Made by a program: the position numbers and the translations under genes. Positions 17,839-25,972 of a DNA stretch of 64,000 nucleotides are shown piece after piece; within the stretch, counting starts at the first letter, position 1; every line of letters starts with the position of its first letter. The notes below the pieces were generated by a model. It did not search any database, was not told the DNA's origin, and saw nothing but the letters and a program-made list of their open reading frames with translations. Origin of the DNA: Deltaproteobacteria bacterium IMCC39146 (GTDB lineage Bacteria; Desulfobacterota; Desulfuromonadia; Desulfuromonadales; BM103); NCBI GenBank assembly GCA_030005635.1, contig JARUHP010000002.1, positions 158,892 to 222,891 of the forward strand, given 5' to 3'.

Positions 17839-18780
17839 ATGTTAACTATGAAAAATTCAAACTTATTATCTGAAATCCTGATTATCGGTTGCGGTGACAT
17901 CGGCGTTCGAGTTGCTCAGCTTGAGAAACAGGTCGGTCAGAAAGTCTCCGGGCTGGTTCGTTCCGAAGAGGGCGCTGAGCGCTTGCGTGGTTATGGCCTC
18001 GAGCCGGTACTGGGAACCCTCGATGATTTGACCTCACTGAGTGATCTGCCGACAGCCGGAAAGCTGGTTTACTATTTTGCCCCTCCGACCGGTGGCGGCC
18101 CTTTCGACAGCCGCATGCGCAGCTTTTGTCAGGCTGTAGGCGCAGGGTTGTTGCCAGACAAAGTGGTTTATATGAGTACCAGCGGCGTATATGGTGATTG
18201 TGGTGGTGAATGGGTTACCGAGGAGACTCCCTTGAATCCCCAGACCAGCCGCGCGCAGCGTCGCGTTGATGCCGAAACCATCTTGCAGGAGTGGGGGCGG
18301 CAGCACTCGGTCCCGATCGTTATCCTCCGGGTGACCGGCATCTATGGTCCCGGTCGTCTCCCCCTGGCGAGGATTCAGCAGAGGCACCCGGTGCTGCGTG
18401 AGGAAGAATCTCCACCGACCAATCGCATCCATGCCGATGATCTGGCTGTCGTCTGTGTGAAAGCGGCTGAAAAAGCCGCTGATGGTGATGTCTTTAATGT
18501 CAGTGACGGCCAACCGGGAACCATGACACAATATTTCAACCTTGTCTCTGAGTTGCTTGGCTTGCCACTTCTGCCGCAGGTTGATATGGAAGAAGCAAAG
18601 CGGGTTATGAATCCGATGATGCTTTCTTACCTTACAGAGACCCGGCGCATGGATAACCGTAAGATGATCGATCAACTTGGCATCACATTGAGGTATCCGA
18701 AGCTTGAGGCCGGGTTGAAGAATGTTATTGCTCAACTGGATCAACCGAATATGGGATACTTTGGCTCGATAGGACATTAA
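17839..18780 (+). CDS. NAD-dependent epimerase/dehydratase-like SDR protein (YeeZ-like)
   Basis: A 313-residue Rossmann-fold protein. The nucleotide motif is IIGCGDIGVRVAQ (GxGxxG). VVYMSTSGVYGDCGGEWVTEETPLNP corresponds to the extended-SDR active-site strand and Tyr region, and ILRVTGIYGPGRLPL and RIHADDLA are typical of the YeeZ/atypical SDR group. Substrate is unknown. A second in-frame ATG at 17848 is an alternative start; neither has a clear ribosome site. It precedes the protoporphyrinogen oxidase gene by 86 bp. Confidence 0.8.
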   Translation: MLTMKNSNLLSEILIIGCGDIGVRVAQLEKQVGQKVSGLVRSEEGAERLRGYGLEPVLGTLDDLTSLSDLPTAGKLVYYFAPPTGGGPFDSRMRSFCQAVGAGLLPDKVVYMSTSGVYGDCGGEWVTEETPLNPQTSRAQRRVDAETILQEWGRQHSVPIVILRVTGIYGPGRLPLARIQQRHPVLREEESPPTNRIHADDLAVVCVKAAEKAADGDVFNVSDGQPGTMTQYFNLVSELLGLPLLPQVDMEEAKRVMNPMMLSYLTETRRMDNRKMIDQLGITLRYPKLEAGLKNVIAQLDQPNMGYFGSIGH

Positions 18781-18787
18781 CGGGAGG

Positions 18788-18850
18788 TTCAGGGATAAGG
18801 GCTCAGGGTGAATGGTTTCCTTTTGCCTTTGGCCCTGTACCCTTAACCCG
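18788..18850. repeat. Degenerate AGGGATAAGGG-type inverted repeat
   Basis: ttcagggataagggctcaggg on the left and ggccctgtacccttaaccc on the right form an imperfect hairpin across the gap before the protoporphyrinogen oxidase gene. It is the same low-complexity style as 25322-25390. Confidence 0.5.
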
Positions 18851-18866
18851 ATTTCCGGAGTTAATC

Positions 18867-20276
18867 ATGAAAAAAATTGCAATCATTGGTGCCGGCATCT
18901 CCGGCTTGAGTACTGCCTTTACCATTGAACGTCTTGCCGCTGAAGCCGGTCTGGATGTCGAGGTCACGGTCTTCGAACGCGAGGAGCGAACCGGCGGTAA
19001 GATCTGGAGTATCAAGGAAGAGGGGTATCTCTGCGAATGGGGGCCGAACGGTTTTCTTGATAGCAAACCGATGACCCTGGAGCTGTGTGATCAGCTTGGT
19101 ATTCGGGATCAGCTTGAGCGTTCCAACGACAACGCCCGCAAGCGATTCATCTACAGTGGTGGAATCCTCAACCGCCTGCCGGAAAACGGACCAATGTTTT
19201 TGCAGTCGAAACTGATCAGCTGGCCGGGCAAGATTCGTCTGGCCCAGGAGTTCCTCAAGCCCAAGCGCACCGATGGCGTTGATGAAACCCTGGCTGATTT
19301 TGCCCGTCGTCGCCTTGGCGCGGAAGCCCTCGATAAGTTGATCGGGCCGATGGTCTCCGGAATCTTCGCCGGCAATCCGGAGACGATGAGTCTGAAGAGT
19401 TGCTTTCCACGCATTCACGAGCTGGAGCAGGAGTATGGTGGTCTGCTTAGAGCCATGATGATGCTGGCCAAAAAGAAGAGGGCCGAAGTCAAGGCCGGCA
19501 AGCAGGTTGCCAGCGCCGCAGGGCCGGGCGGTGTGCTGACCTCTTTTGTTGGTGGTATTCAAGAACTGACTGACGGCACGGTCAAGGGTCTTAAAGGCGA
19601 AGTCAAGACCGGACAGGCTGTTGCCGGTTTGAAAAAGATCGATGGTGGCTGGGAGCTACGCCTGGCTGACGGTTCTAACTATGATGCCGATGTTGTTGTT
19701 TCTGCAGCTCCGGCCCATGTCCTCAAAGAGCTGACTTGGTCAGTCGACGGTGAATTGTCTGAACTTCTTGGTGCTATTCCCTACGCACCGATGAACGTGA
19801 TCTGTTTCGGTTATGAGCAGGAAAAAGTTGCTCGTGATCTGGATGGCTTCGGTTACCTGATCCCGAAGAAAGAGGGCTGTAAAATCCTTGGTACGCTGTG
19901 GGATTCGAGCATCTTCCCGAAACGCGCTCCGGAAGGCCACGTCATGCTGCGTTCCATGATGGGGGGCGCCACGACTCCCGAGGCAATAGATCTAAGCGAT
20001 GCCGAGGTTAAAGAAAGAACCATGGCCGAGCTCAAGAAGATCATGGGAATAGAGGCGGAACCTGATTTTGTGCGAATCTTCCGCCATCAACGTGCCATCC
20101 CCCAGTATGTTGCCGGCCATGCTGATCGCTTGCTTGCGATAGACGAGCGCCTGAAGAATCATCCCGGTTTGATCCTGACAGGCAATTCATTCTTTGGCAT
20201 CGGTCTCAATGATTGCGTCAACGCGGCATACAAGGCCGGTGATCAGGTTCTCTCCTGCTTGCAGGAAACTGACTGA
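18867..20276 (+). CDS. hemY: Protoporphyrinogen oxidase, FAD-dependent (HemY type)
   Basis: Flavoprotein of 469 residues oxidising protoporphyrinogen IX (or coproporphyrinogen III) to the porphyrin. The N-terminal dinucleotide motif is AIIGAGISGLSTAF, followed by GGKIWSI and the GPNGFLDSKP segment typical of HemY/HemG. The C-terminal FAD-binding signature LILTGNSFFGIGLNDCVNAAYKAG is clear. It belongs with the hemE/hemH cluster functionally but is 12 kb away. Enzymes of this type use O2 or another acceptor, compatible with the oxidase genes in this window. Confidence 0.93.
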   Translation: MKKIAIIGAGISGLSTAFTIERLAAEAGLDVEVTVFEREERTGGKIWSIKEEGYLCEWGPNGFLDSKPMTLELCDQLGIRDQLERSNDNARKRFIYSGGILNRLPENGPMFLQSKLISWPGKIRLAQEFLKPKRTDGVDETLADFARRRLGAEALDKLIGPMVSGIFAGNPETMSLKSCFPRIHELEQEYGGLLRAMMMLAKKKRAEVKAGKQVASAAGPGGVLTSFVGGIQELTDGTVKGLKGEVKTGQAVAGLKKIDGGWELRLADGSNYDADVVVSAAPAHVLKELTWSVDGELSELLGAIPYAPMNVICFGYEQEKVARDLDGFGYLIPKKEGCKILGTLWDSSIFPKRAPEGHVMLRSMMGGATTPEAIDLSDAEVKERTMAELKKIMGIEAEPDFVRIFRHQRAIPQYVAGHADRLLAIDERLKNHPGLILTGNSFFGIGLNDCVNAAYKAGDQVLSCLQETD

Positions 20277-20414
20277 TTAAAACTGGTTGCAATCGTTCTG
20301 CCCGGAAGCTTGCTGCGACCTGAGTGTTCTTCTGATATCTGTTGCTTCTTTGAAAGCCTCCTCCTCGCAACGGATCAGTGTTGGGGCTCGAAATGACGGC
20401 AGTACTTTCTTGAA

Positions 20415-20440
20415 CGCTAAAACGTTTCAGCGAGCGCTCG
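20415..20440. promoter_or_regulatory. Two adjacent palindromes upstream of the DHH-like gene
   Basis: CGCTAAAACGTTTCAGCG (one mismatched pair) is immediately followed by CGAGCGCTCG. They lie about 110 bp upstream of the gene at 20547. They could be operators or the end of the previous transcript; no T-tract follows. Confidence 0.35.
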
Positions 20441-20546
20441 GTTTAATCGTGATCACTGTTTAAGTTCATGTAAGTCTCACTGGCCGCATCATAAAATGGT
20501 GTTGTTTTACTAAATACGATACATCTTCTTTGTTGGAGAACCTTGC

Positions 20547-21458
20547 ATGAGATTATTGACTCGTTCCGATTTTGACGGCATCTGCTGTGCGGTTCTGTTA
20601 AAAGAACTCGGCATGATGGATGAGATGGTCTATGCCCATCCAAAGGATCTTCAAGATGGCAAAGTTCCTGTCACCGAGAATGATATCCTGGCTAATGTCC
20701 CTTATGTCCCCGGATGCGGCCTCTGGTTTGACCACCATTCCAGTGAGGTGGAACGCAATGACCTTGAGGGCCGCTATAAAGGCTCAAGCAAAGCGGCGCC
20801 GAGTGCTGCCCGCGTGATCTGTGATTACTACGGTGCTGAAAAGTTTGAACGGTTTAAGGAGCTTATCGATTACGTCGACAAGGTTGATTCCGCGCAGTTA
20901 AGCGAGGAGGAGATTCTTAATCCGACTGGTTGGGTTTTGCTTGGTTTCCTCTGTGATCCGCGAACGGGTCTCGGTTACAACAAGTCTTATACAATCAGTA
21001 ACCTGGCTTTCTGTCGTAATCTGGTTGATATGATCGGTGAAATGTCGATCGATGAAATCCTGGCTCATCCGGATACCATGGAACGCGTAGCTTTCTATTT
21101 TGACAGTACCGAAAAGGCCAAGAAATTTTACAAAACCTGCACTTGGTCAGATGGGCCGATCGTTATCTCTGATTTCCGTATTGCCGGTATGGCGCCACCG
21201 TCAAACCGCTTTCTCATCTACTCCCTCTACCCCGAAGCGAATCTCTCTATCCGCATGATTGATGGTAAAGATGGCAAGTTTGTCTCTTTTTCGGTGGGCT
21301 ACAGCGTCCTCAACCGGACGGCCACGGTGGATGTTGGCTCCCTGATGCTTAAATACGGCGGTGGCGGTCACAAGGTGGTGGGAACCTGTCAGGTCCCGTA
21401 CGAAGAAGCAGAAGACACCCTCTATGAGATGGTTGATTTTATCAAGTCGACGAGTTGA
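20547..21458 (+). CDS. DHH-like phosphoesterase / exopolyphosphatase-related protein
   Basis: A 303-residue protein of the DHH superfamily. The N-terminal RSDFDGICCAVLL carries the DxDG metal motif, and GLWFDHHSSEVE the DHH motif. A C-terminal DHHA-like region ends in MLKYGGGGHKVVGTCQV, the glycine-rich GGGH substrate motif. Relatives hydrolyse short oligonucleotides, cyclic dinucleotide products or polyphosphate. Which substrate applies here cannot be told. TGGAG precedes the ATG, and a strong terminator follows. Confidence 0.82.
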   Translation: MRLLTRSDFDGICCAVLLKELGMMDEMVYAHPKDLQDGKVPVTENDILANVPYVPGCGLWFDHHSSEVERNDLEGRYKGSSKAAPSAARVICDYYGAEKFERFKELIDYVDKVDSAQLSEEEILNPTGWVLLGFLCDPRTGLGYNKSYTISNLAFCRNLVDMIGEMSIDEILAHPDTMERVAFYFDSTEKAKKFYKTCTWSDGPIVISDFRIAGMAPPSNRFLIYSLYPEANLSIRMIDGKDGKFVSFSVGYSVLNRTATVDVGSLMLKYGGGGHKVVGTCQVPYEEAEDTLYEMVDFIKSTS

Positions 21459-21480
21459 ACTCTCTCTAAACATTTAACAT

Positions 21481-21517
21481 AAAAAGGGCGTCAGATTTAT
21501 CTCTGTCGCCCTTTTTA
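21481..21517. terminator. Bidirectional terminator
   Basis: AAAAAGGGCG...CGCCCTTTTT stem with an additional CAGA/TCTG extension lies between convergent genes 20547-21458 and 21600-22211. It carries a T-tract on either strand. Confidence 0.9.
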
Positions 21518-21599
21518 TGTTTTATCGCATTGCGTAGAATGCTGCTTGTCTGCAAGTAAGCTCCCCTAGCAGCCAGTTCATGGTTAGTTCGTCAGGTTG

Positions 21600-22211
21600 C
21601 TAGTGTTTTTTGTCTTTGCGACTGACGATAATGAAGGTTAGCATAACTGCAAGAATCAGAGTTGCACCCATCCCCCACATGCTGATCTGCTCAACCTGAC
21701 CACCAACATCCTGCCCCAAGGCGTCGATCTTTGAGCGGGTTTCATCAGCCTGCGCTTGTGTTTTAGCCAGTGCTTTGCTTGTCTTCTCCTGTACAGAAGA
21801 GAACTCAGCCTGCATCTTCTGCAACTGACCTTGCAGAGCACTGATTTTGCCAGACTGTTCCACAATCGTGTCGTTTTGAAGCATGAACTGGTCAGTCAGT
21901 GAACCTAATGATTTCGCTATGGGTTCCAGCTCAACGAGCGCCTGCTTGATTCTCTCTGTTTGGGTTTCAACCCCTTGGAGTTGACTTGCAAACTTCCCTT
22001 TCATGTCAGTTTGCGAGGCTTCAGTTTTGTTGCTGAGAAGCTCCATCTGTTTTTGCTGTTCTTTGAGAGAGGTCTTCTGCTCAACCAGGTCTTTTTGCAG
22101 GTACCAGATTTTCTCCTGGATACGTTCAATCTCTGACAGAACAAGTGCCTGCTCGGCGTATAGAGGGGCTGCGAAGAGCAGTAGAAGGAAGAAGAGTTGC
22201 AGAGCTTTCAA
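21600..22211 (-). CDS. Exported coiled-coil membrane protein, unknown function
   Basis: About 203 residues. A signal-like hydrophobic N-terminus (LQLFFLLLLFAAPLYA) leads into a long Gln/Glu/Lys-rich heptad region (about 25-175) predicted to be coiled coil. A single C-terminal transmembrane segment (MWGMGATLILAVMLTFIIV) and a basic SRKDKKH tail follow. The TTG start at 22211 is chosen because GGAGG lies just upstream of it. The ATG at 22223 has no ribosome site and would place that GGAGG inside the gene. A periplasmic, membrane-anchored rod is the likely topology. Confidence 0.65.
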   Translation of the reverse strand: MKALQLFFLLLLFAAPLYAEQALVLSEIERIQEKIWYLQKDLVEQKTSLKEQQKQMELLSNKTEASQTDMKGKFASQLQGVETQTERIKQALVELEPIAKSLGSLTDQFMLQNDTIVEQSGKISALQGQLQKMQAEFSSVQEKTSKALAKTQAQADETRSKIDALGQDVGGQVEQISMWGMGATLILAVMLTFIIVSRKDKKH

Positions 22212-22309
22212 GATGACCTCCATTAGTAGGTTTGCTTGTTAATCCAGAAGGTTTTCCCGGTTGTTGGCCGCAGGTAATAATGAAAATGTAACCCAATTGG
22301 AACAGCAGG

Positions 22310-22990
22310 TCAAAGGCGAGATCTATCAATGGACGCGGAAAGTTCTGCCATCAGGAGACGATTCTTGGGTGTGACGTCAGCCGGTATCTGCTGTGTGAAG
22401 ATCGTGTAGCCATGGTTGCGCAATTGCTGAGCCCTGACAACGTCTGCGGCCAGTGACCCTTCGAGCCAACCGCCCAGTCCGCCCTGGTCAGCGTTTTTCA
22501 GGTTGTGGCAACAGGGCAGGAGAGCCAGTCGTGCCTGTGCTTTTGCTGCCTGCTGCAGAACCAGGTCAGACAAGCTACCGCAAGCGTGAACGGAAACGAC
22601 AAGGTCAGTAGATTCCAGAACTACCTTCTCCAATGACATTTCGACGAATTCGATCCGACCTTCAAGCCTTGGCCAGCTTTCGAGCAGAGCCTGATAAAGT
22701 TTATTGGCGGAAGCGGGGAGGGTGCGATCTATGGCGAGAGCCACCGGTGAACTATCATCGAGGATCAGAAGAAGAGCTGCTGCCAAACCATGGCCACAGG
22801 CCAGGTCAACCACGCGTCCGCCTCGGAAGCGTCGTCTGACACGTCGGGCAACCTCCCAGGCTTCGAATAATTCTTTGCGGGGCAAGCAGCCCGCCTTGCA
22901 AACGGCGCGGCCAACTTTATCGAAAAGGGAGTCGCTCGGGAAGAGAAAGGTTTCTTTTTCTGTCAGGCGATTTCTGGAAGATCGGTTCAT
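22310..22990 (-). CDS. Class I SAM-dependent methyltransferase-like protein
   Basis: A 226-residue protein. VVDLACGHGLAAALLLIL is the SAM-binding motif I, VALAIDRTLP motif II, and LVVSVHACGSLSDLVL with ALLPCCHNL resembles the GSTCD/Trm13-like methyltransferase group. Substrate is unknown, possibly RNA. The proposed ATG lies at the edge of a ggacgcggaacg-type repeat without a clear ribosome site, so the real start may be slightly internal. Confidence 0.72.
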   Translation of the reverse strand: MNRSSRNRLTEKETFLFPSDSLFDKVGRAVCKAGCLPRKELFEAWEVARRVRRRFRGGRVVDLACGHGLAAALLLILDDSSPVALAIDRTLPASANKLYQALLESWPRLEGRIEFVEMSLEKVVLESTDLVVSVHACGSLSDLVLQQAAKAQARLALLPCCHNLKNADQGGLGGWLEGSLAADVVRAQQLRNHGYTIFTQQIPADVTPKNRLLMAELSASIDRSRL

Positions 22991-22999
22991 AGGGGCCAG

Positions 23000-23028
23000 G
23001 TACGTGGGACGAGGGACGCGGAACGAGG
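23000..23028. repeat. GGGACGAGGGACGCGGAACG-type repeat
   Basis: Contains gtgggacgagggacgcgg followed by aacgagg. An inverted relative (cacgttccgcgttcctg) lies at about 24198-24214, and others at 33436-33466, 52149-52180 and 52254-52269. See findings. Confidence 0.6.
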
Positions 23029-23063
23029 TTAAACTTTTTGAGTCAGATTGTTCGCGCTATCGG

Positions 23064-23426
23064 CTATGCGCCACGCGTCTCCTTACTACTCTGACAATCA
23101 ATGCAAAAGAGAGCTTCCGGTTGTGCTTTCAGACGGGCGTACCCGATTTCATCTTCGCAGCTCGCACACAAGCCATACTCATCATCAGCGCATCGACGCA
23201 GGGCTGTCTCTATGCGCGTCAGGCGCGTTTGTGCGGTGCGTCGGTTCGCCTGCACCATGCTTTGCTGCTGCATGGCGTCCATTCGGGAAAGACGGCCAAT
23301 GGGTTCATCGAGACTGACCGGTTGCGCGCCATCTGATGAGTCGGCAAGCAATTTCTGTAACTCCTCGCGAAGATCGAGCAGTTCCTTATGGAGCTCCTGC
23401 TTTTGTTGTTCGCTTAGTTCATTCAT
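23064..23426 (-). CDS. DksA/TraR-family zinc-finger protein
   Basis: A 120-residue protein. A coiled-coil N-terminal half (NELSEQQKQELHKELLDLREELQKL) is followed by the DksA/TraR zinc finger, CASCEDEIGYARLKAQPEALFCIDCQ, with CxxC-x17-CxxC spacing. Such proteins bind the RNA polymerase secondary channel and modulate initiation, often with ppGpp. It is shorter than E. coli DksA, and the acidic tip is represented by RLSRMDAM. Its start overlaps the stop of the upstream hydrolase gene by 4 bp. Confidence 0.88.
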   Translation of the reverse strand: MNELSEQQKQELHKELLDLREELQKLLADSSDGAQPVSLDEPIGRLSRMDAMQQQSMVQANRRTAQTRLTRIETALRRCADDEYGLCASCEDEIGYARLKAQPEALFCIDCQSSKETRGA

Positions 23427-24121
23427 GACACGTCCGTTAACGCTGAAATAAAGTTACTGATTATTTGAGCACCGGACTGCGGATGAGCCAGGAGGGTTAT
23501 GTGAGGGCCAGGTGATTTCTCTATCTGCAACTGTGGCAGTAACTGTTGCAGGGGAACTGTCGCACGTTCAGGAACCAGGCGGTCGTTTTTTGCCTGCAGA
23601 TAGAGGCAGGGTCCAGAGAAACTTATCTCTGATGGGGGTGGCAGTTCAGCAAGAATTTTCAAGCGATTTGAAAGGACACTCAGCTTAACAGACTTGAGCG
23701 CGTTCTGAAAAATGTCAACGGCCTCAGAGGACGCGCCGCCGAGGCAGAAAAAACGGCCCAGAAATGTTTTTGTGAAGAGGTTGAGGATCAGTTTCTGAGG
23801 CAGATAGAGTCCCAGATCAAGGAAAAAAGGAGTCGGGTGACGCGCAAAGGTTGCAACGAGAAGGACACCCTTCAGATTATCCGGTGGATCGGAGAGGATT
23901 TGCAGGCCGATCGGTCCGGAGAAAGATTCTGCCAATAACACGAAGGGTTTCTTCCGGGGTAATTGTTTGCGGGCAAAATCGACATGCTCCTGGAAAGATA
24001 TGACACGATCGGTCGGATAGCGCACGACCTGGGCCTCGATATTCTCAGGGAGGTGCTTCAGCAGTGGATCAAAAACCAGGCCTGTGCCGTCGAGGCCAGG
24101 AAGGAGTAATAACTTCGTCAT
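23423..24121 (-). CDS. Alpha/beta hydrolase
   Basis: A 232-residue alpha/beta-hydrolase-fold protein beginning LLLPGLDGTGLVFDPLL, an oxyanion-loop-like segment. The nucleophile elbow is AESFSG rather than a textbook GxSxG. A C-terminal SPGPHITLLAHPQ provides the likely catalytic His. Substrate is unknown; an esterase or lipase-like function is plausible. Co-transcribed with the DksA-like gene (ATGA overlap). Confidence 0.75.
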   Translation of the reverse strand: MTKLLLLPGLDGTGLVFDPLLKHLPENIEAQVVRYPTDRVISFQEHVDFARKQLPRKKPFVLLAESFSGPIGLQILSDPPDNLKGVLLVATFARHPTPFFLDLGLYLPQKLILNLFTKTFLGRFFCLGGASSEAVDIFQNALKSVKLSVLSNRLKILAELPPPSEISFSGPCLYLQAKNDRLVPERATVPLQQLLPQLQIEKSPGPHITLLAHPQSGAQIISNFISALTDVS

Positions 24122-24216
24122 AAGTGCCTAGATTCCTCTGTTGAATGGTAAACGATAAGTGCGTCGAGCTAGCCTTGTTCTTTTGCTCTCCTCGTAGCAC
24201 GTTCCGCGTTCCTGAT

Positions 24217-24720
24217 CTACTTCGATTTCCTGCGGTAAAGATCAGTCTTCAGACTTGAAACGCGATCGAGGAAGAGCATCCCGTCGAGATGATCCAGTTC
24301 ATGCTGGATGGCGACAGATTCAAAGCCACTGGCTTCAATGACGCGCAGCTGCCCTGCGCGGTCGGTGAATTCCACGACAATCTGTTCGGCCCTGGTGACA
24401 TTGCCGGTGTAGTCGGGAACGCTCATGCAGCCTTCACGCATCATCTTGCTACCGGATTTTTCGATGATCTCGGGGTTGACCATTTCGAGCAAACCGTGAT
24501 TATTGTCTTTACCGAGTTTGCTCTTCGAGACATCAACGACGACGACGCGGATCAACTCGCCGATCTGTGGGGCGGCGACGCCCACCGAATGGCCGGACTC
24601 GAGCATGGTGTCGAGCAGGTCTTGGATGACGGCGATAGTAAGCTCATCAACAGATTCAACCTGTGCTGCGACCTGCTTAAGTATGGGGTCAGGATAGAGG
24701 AGTATGGGGCGAACGGCCAT
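24217..24720 (-). CDS. def: Peptide deformylase
   Basis: Metal-dependent enzyme removing the N-formyl group from new proteins. The 167-residue protein has all three motifs: GVAAPQIG (motif 1), EGCMS (motif 2, metal Cys) and QHELDH (motif 3, HExxH). The start MAVRPILLYPDPILK is typical. It lies 2 bp after the ACT-domain regulator gene and is probably co-transcribed with it. Confidence 0.97.
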   Translation of the reverse strand: MAVRPILLYPDPILKQVAAQVESVDELTIAVIQDLLDTMLESGHSVGVAAPQIGELIRVVVVDVSKSKLGKDNNHGLLEMVNPEIIEKSGSKMMREGCMSVPDYTGNVTRAEQIVVEFTDRAGQLRVIEASGFESVAIQHELDHLDGMLFLDRVSSLKTDLYRRKSK

Positions 24721-24722
24721 GG

Positions 24723-25262
24723 TCAGAGTTCCACCGTCGGGATGGTGCGCACGGTGATGTCAACCTGAAGATCGTTTCGTATCGGGGTGAGCCAGCCGTT
24801 AACATCTTCCTCCTCAACGTTCTCAGGGAGGACCGCTTCGATAACCATTACATAGACAGGTCGTTCATCGCTGCCAACGAGTTTGGTGTTGAGATCGGTA
24901 ATGTTGATATTCTTTTCGCCCAGGGCTTGAGCGACCCGGTAAACAATCCCCGGTTTGTCGGAGCCGTAGACTGAGATCATGCAGATGTCGCCGAATATAT
25001 TGGTGCGAATTTGACCGCCCGGTTTGAGGACACGCAGAGCGACTGACAGGTCGGAATCTTCCAGAGGCTTGAACGCATCGCCAAAGCTGTCGCGATCCGT
25101 GATTTCTGGATGACCAAGGATCAGAATCATGGCAAATTGACCGCCCAGAATAGAACAGCTCGAATCGGCAATGTTGCAACCCAGATCAAAAAGAATCTTG
25201 GTGACCTGAGAGACGATTCCGGCACGGTCGCGGCCCACGATGGTTAAGGCGAAATGATTCAT
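24723..25262 (-). CDS. Tandem ACT-domain protein (GcvR-like)
   Basis: A 179-residue protein with two ACT domains. The first (about 3-75) starts FALTIVGRDRAGIVSQVTKILF and the second (about 90-170) contains ISVYGSDKPGIVYRVAQAL. This architecture matches GcvR-type regulators of the glycine cleavage system and related amino-acid sensors, which lack a DNA-binding domain. The ligand is probably an amino acid. It is coupled to def. Confidence 0.82.
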   Translation of the reverse strand: MNHFALTIVGRDRAGIVSQVTKILFDLGCNIADSSCSILGGQFAMILILGHPEITDRDSFGDAFKPLEDSDLSVALRVLKPGGQIRTNIFGDICMISVYGSDKPGIVYRVAQALGEKNINITDLNTKLVGSDERPVYVMVIEAVLPENVEEEDVNGWLTPIRNDLQVDITVRTIPTVEL

Positions 25263-25321
25263 GGTAGACTCCCTCTTTGACAGTTCAGTAAATAGACTTT
25301 ATCTTGTAGCACGGCTTAACA

Positions 25322-25390
25322 AGAAGGGTAAAGGGAGAAGGGTTCTGGGATAAGGGCCTCCCTGAACCTTTAGCCCTGTACCCGGAACTA
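25322..25390. repeat. Degenerate AAGGGATAAGGG-type inverted repeat
   Basis: gaagggtaaagggagaaggg on the left and ccctgaacctttagccctg on the right form an imperfect hairpin. It directly abuts repeat copy B. Confidence 0.5.
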
Positions 25391-25395
25391 ATACC

Positions 25396-25555
25396 GCGTC
25401 AACGACAAACTGACGCATCCAACTTGTTCTTTTCCGCGCCTGCTTCATTATGTCTTAAGCCACGTAGTTACAACTATGGGACTCAAAACATGCCTTGCTG
25501 GCACAAAAAATTACGGCGTTGTATTTACGTTTTTTCATCATTAACACGACACTGG
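25396..25555 (-). repeat. Dispersed ~160 bp repeat, copy B (inverted relative to copy A)
   Basis: Reverse complement of 14723-14880 with roughly nine in ten bases matching by eye. The 42-nt hairpin is at 25450-25491. The terminal inverted pair GCGTCA / TGACGC is complete here. It ends 8 bp before the start codon of the RF-like gene, so that gene's upstream region is the repeat. Confidence 0.8.
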
Positions 25556-25563
25556 TAATATTG

Positions 25564-25878
25564 ATGAATCCAAAAGATATCCGCATAGACTACTTTCGGG
25601 GCTCCGGCCCCGGAGGGCAGCACCGCAACACCAGCGAGACAGGAGTGCGCATTACCCACCTGCCTACTGGTACGGTTGTGACCGCGACCGAGTCTCGCTC
25701 CCGCCTTCAGAATCTGCAGAAAGCCATGTTGCGGCTGGAAGAGAAGCTGGCTGCAAAATTACGCAAGAAGAAGCGGCGCATTGCGACTCGTCCCGGTCGG
25801 GGAGCCATCGGCAGACGCCTTGACGCAAAACGTAAACAGGGGGATAAGAAGCGTGATCGGCAGAAGTCGGATGATTGA
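25564..25878 (+). CDS. Peptidyl-tRNA hydrolase-type release-factor-like protein (GGQ domain only)
   Basis: A 104-residue protein with the catalytic GSGPGGQHRNTSETGVRITHLPTG region: the GGQ loop of class I release factors that triggers peptidyl-tRNA hydrolysis. A basic tail follows (KLRKKKRRIATRPGRGAIGRR..KKRDRQK), resembling ArfB-like rescue factors that act without stop-codon recognition. The ATG at 25564 is used. An in-frame extension to 25495 would translate the repeat and adds no conserved residues. The ribosome site is poor. Confidence 0.75.
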   Translation: MNPKDIRIDYFRGSGPGGQHRNTSETGVRITHLPTGTVVTATESRSRLQNLQKAMLRLEEKLAAKLRKKKRRIATRPGRGAIGRRLDAKRKQGDKKRDRQKSDD

Positions 25879-25947
25879 TTCTCTGTGTCCTCTGTTACGC
25901 TGTGGTGAAAAGGGTTTTGGCAGGTTTTGTCTTGTCGCTTGTTGTTG

Positions 25948-25971
25948 CCCTGTCCTTTGCTAGGGACAGGG
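25948..25971. terminator. Hairpin between convergent genes
   Basis: CCCTGTCC / GGGACAGGG with a 7-nt loop lies between the RF-like gene and the farnesyltransferase gene. It can act on either transcript, but T-tracts are weak. Confidence 0.5.
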
Positions 25972-25972
25972 G

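Noticed and set aside
18034..18777. Open frame of about 247 codons antisense to the SDR gene
   Set aside because: Shadow of the real gene; no family features and no start signal.
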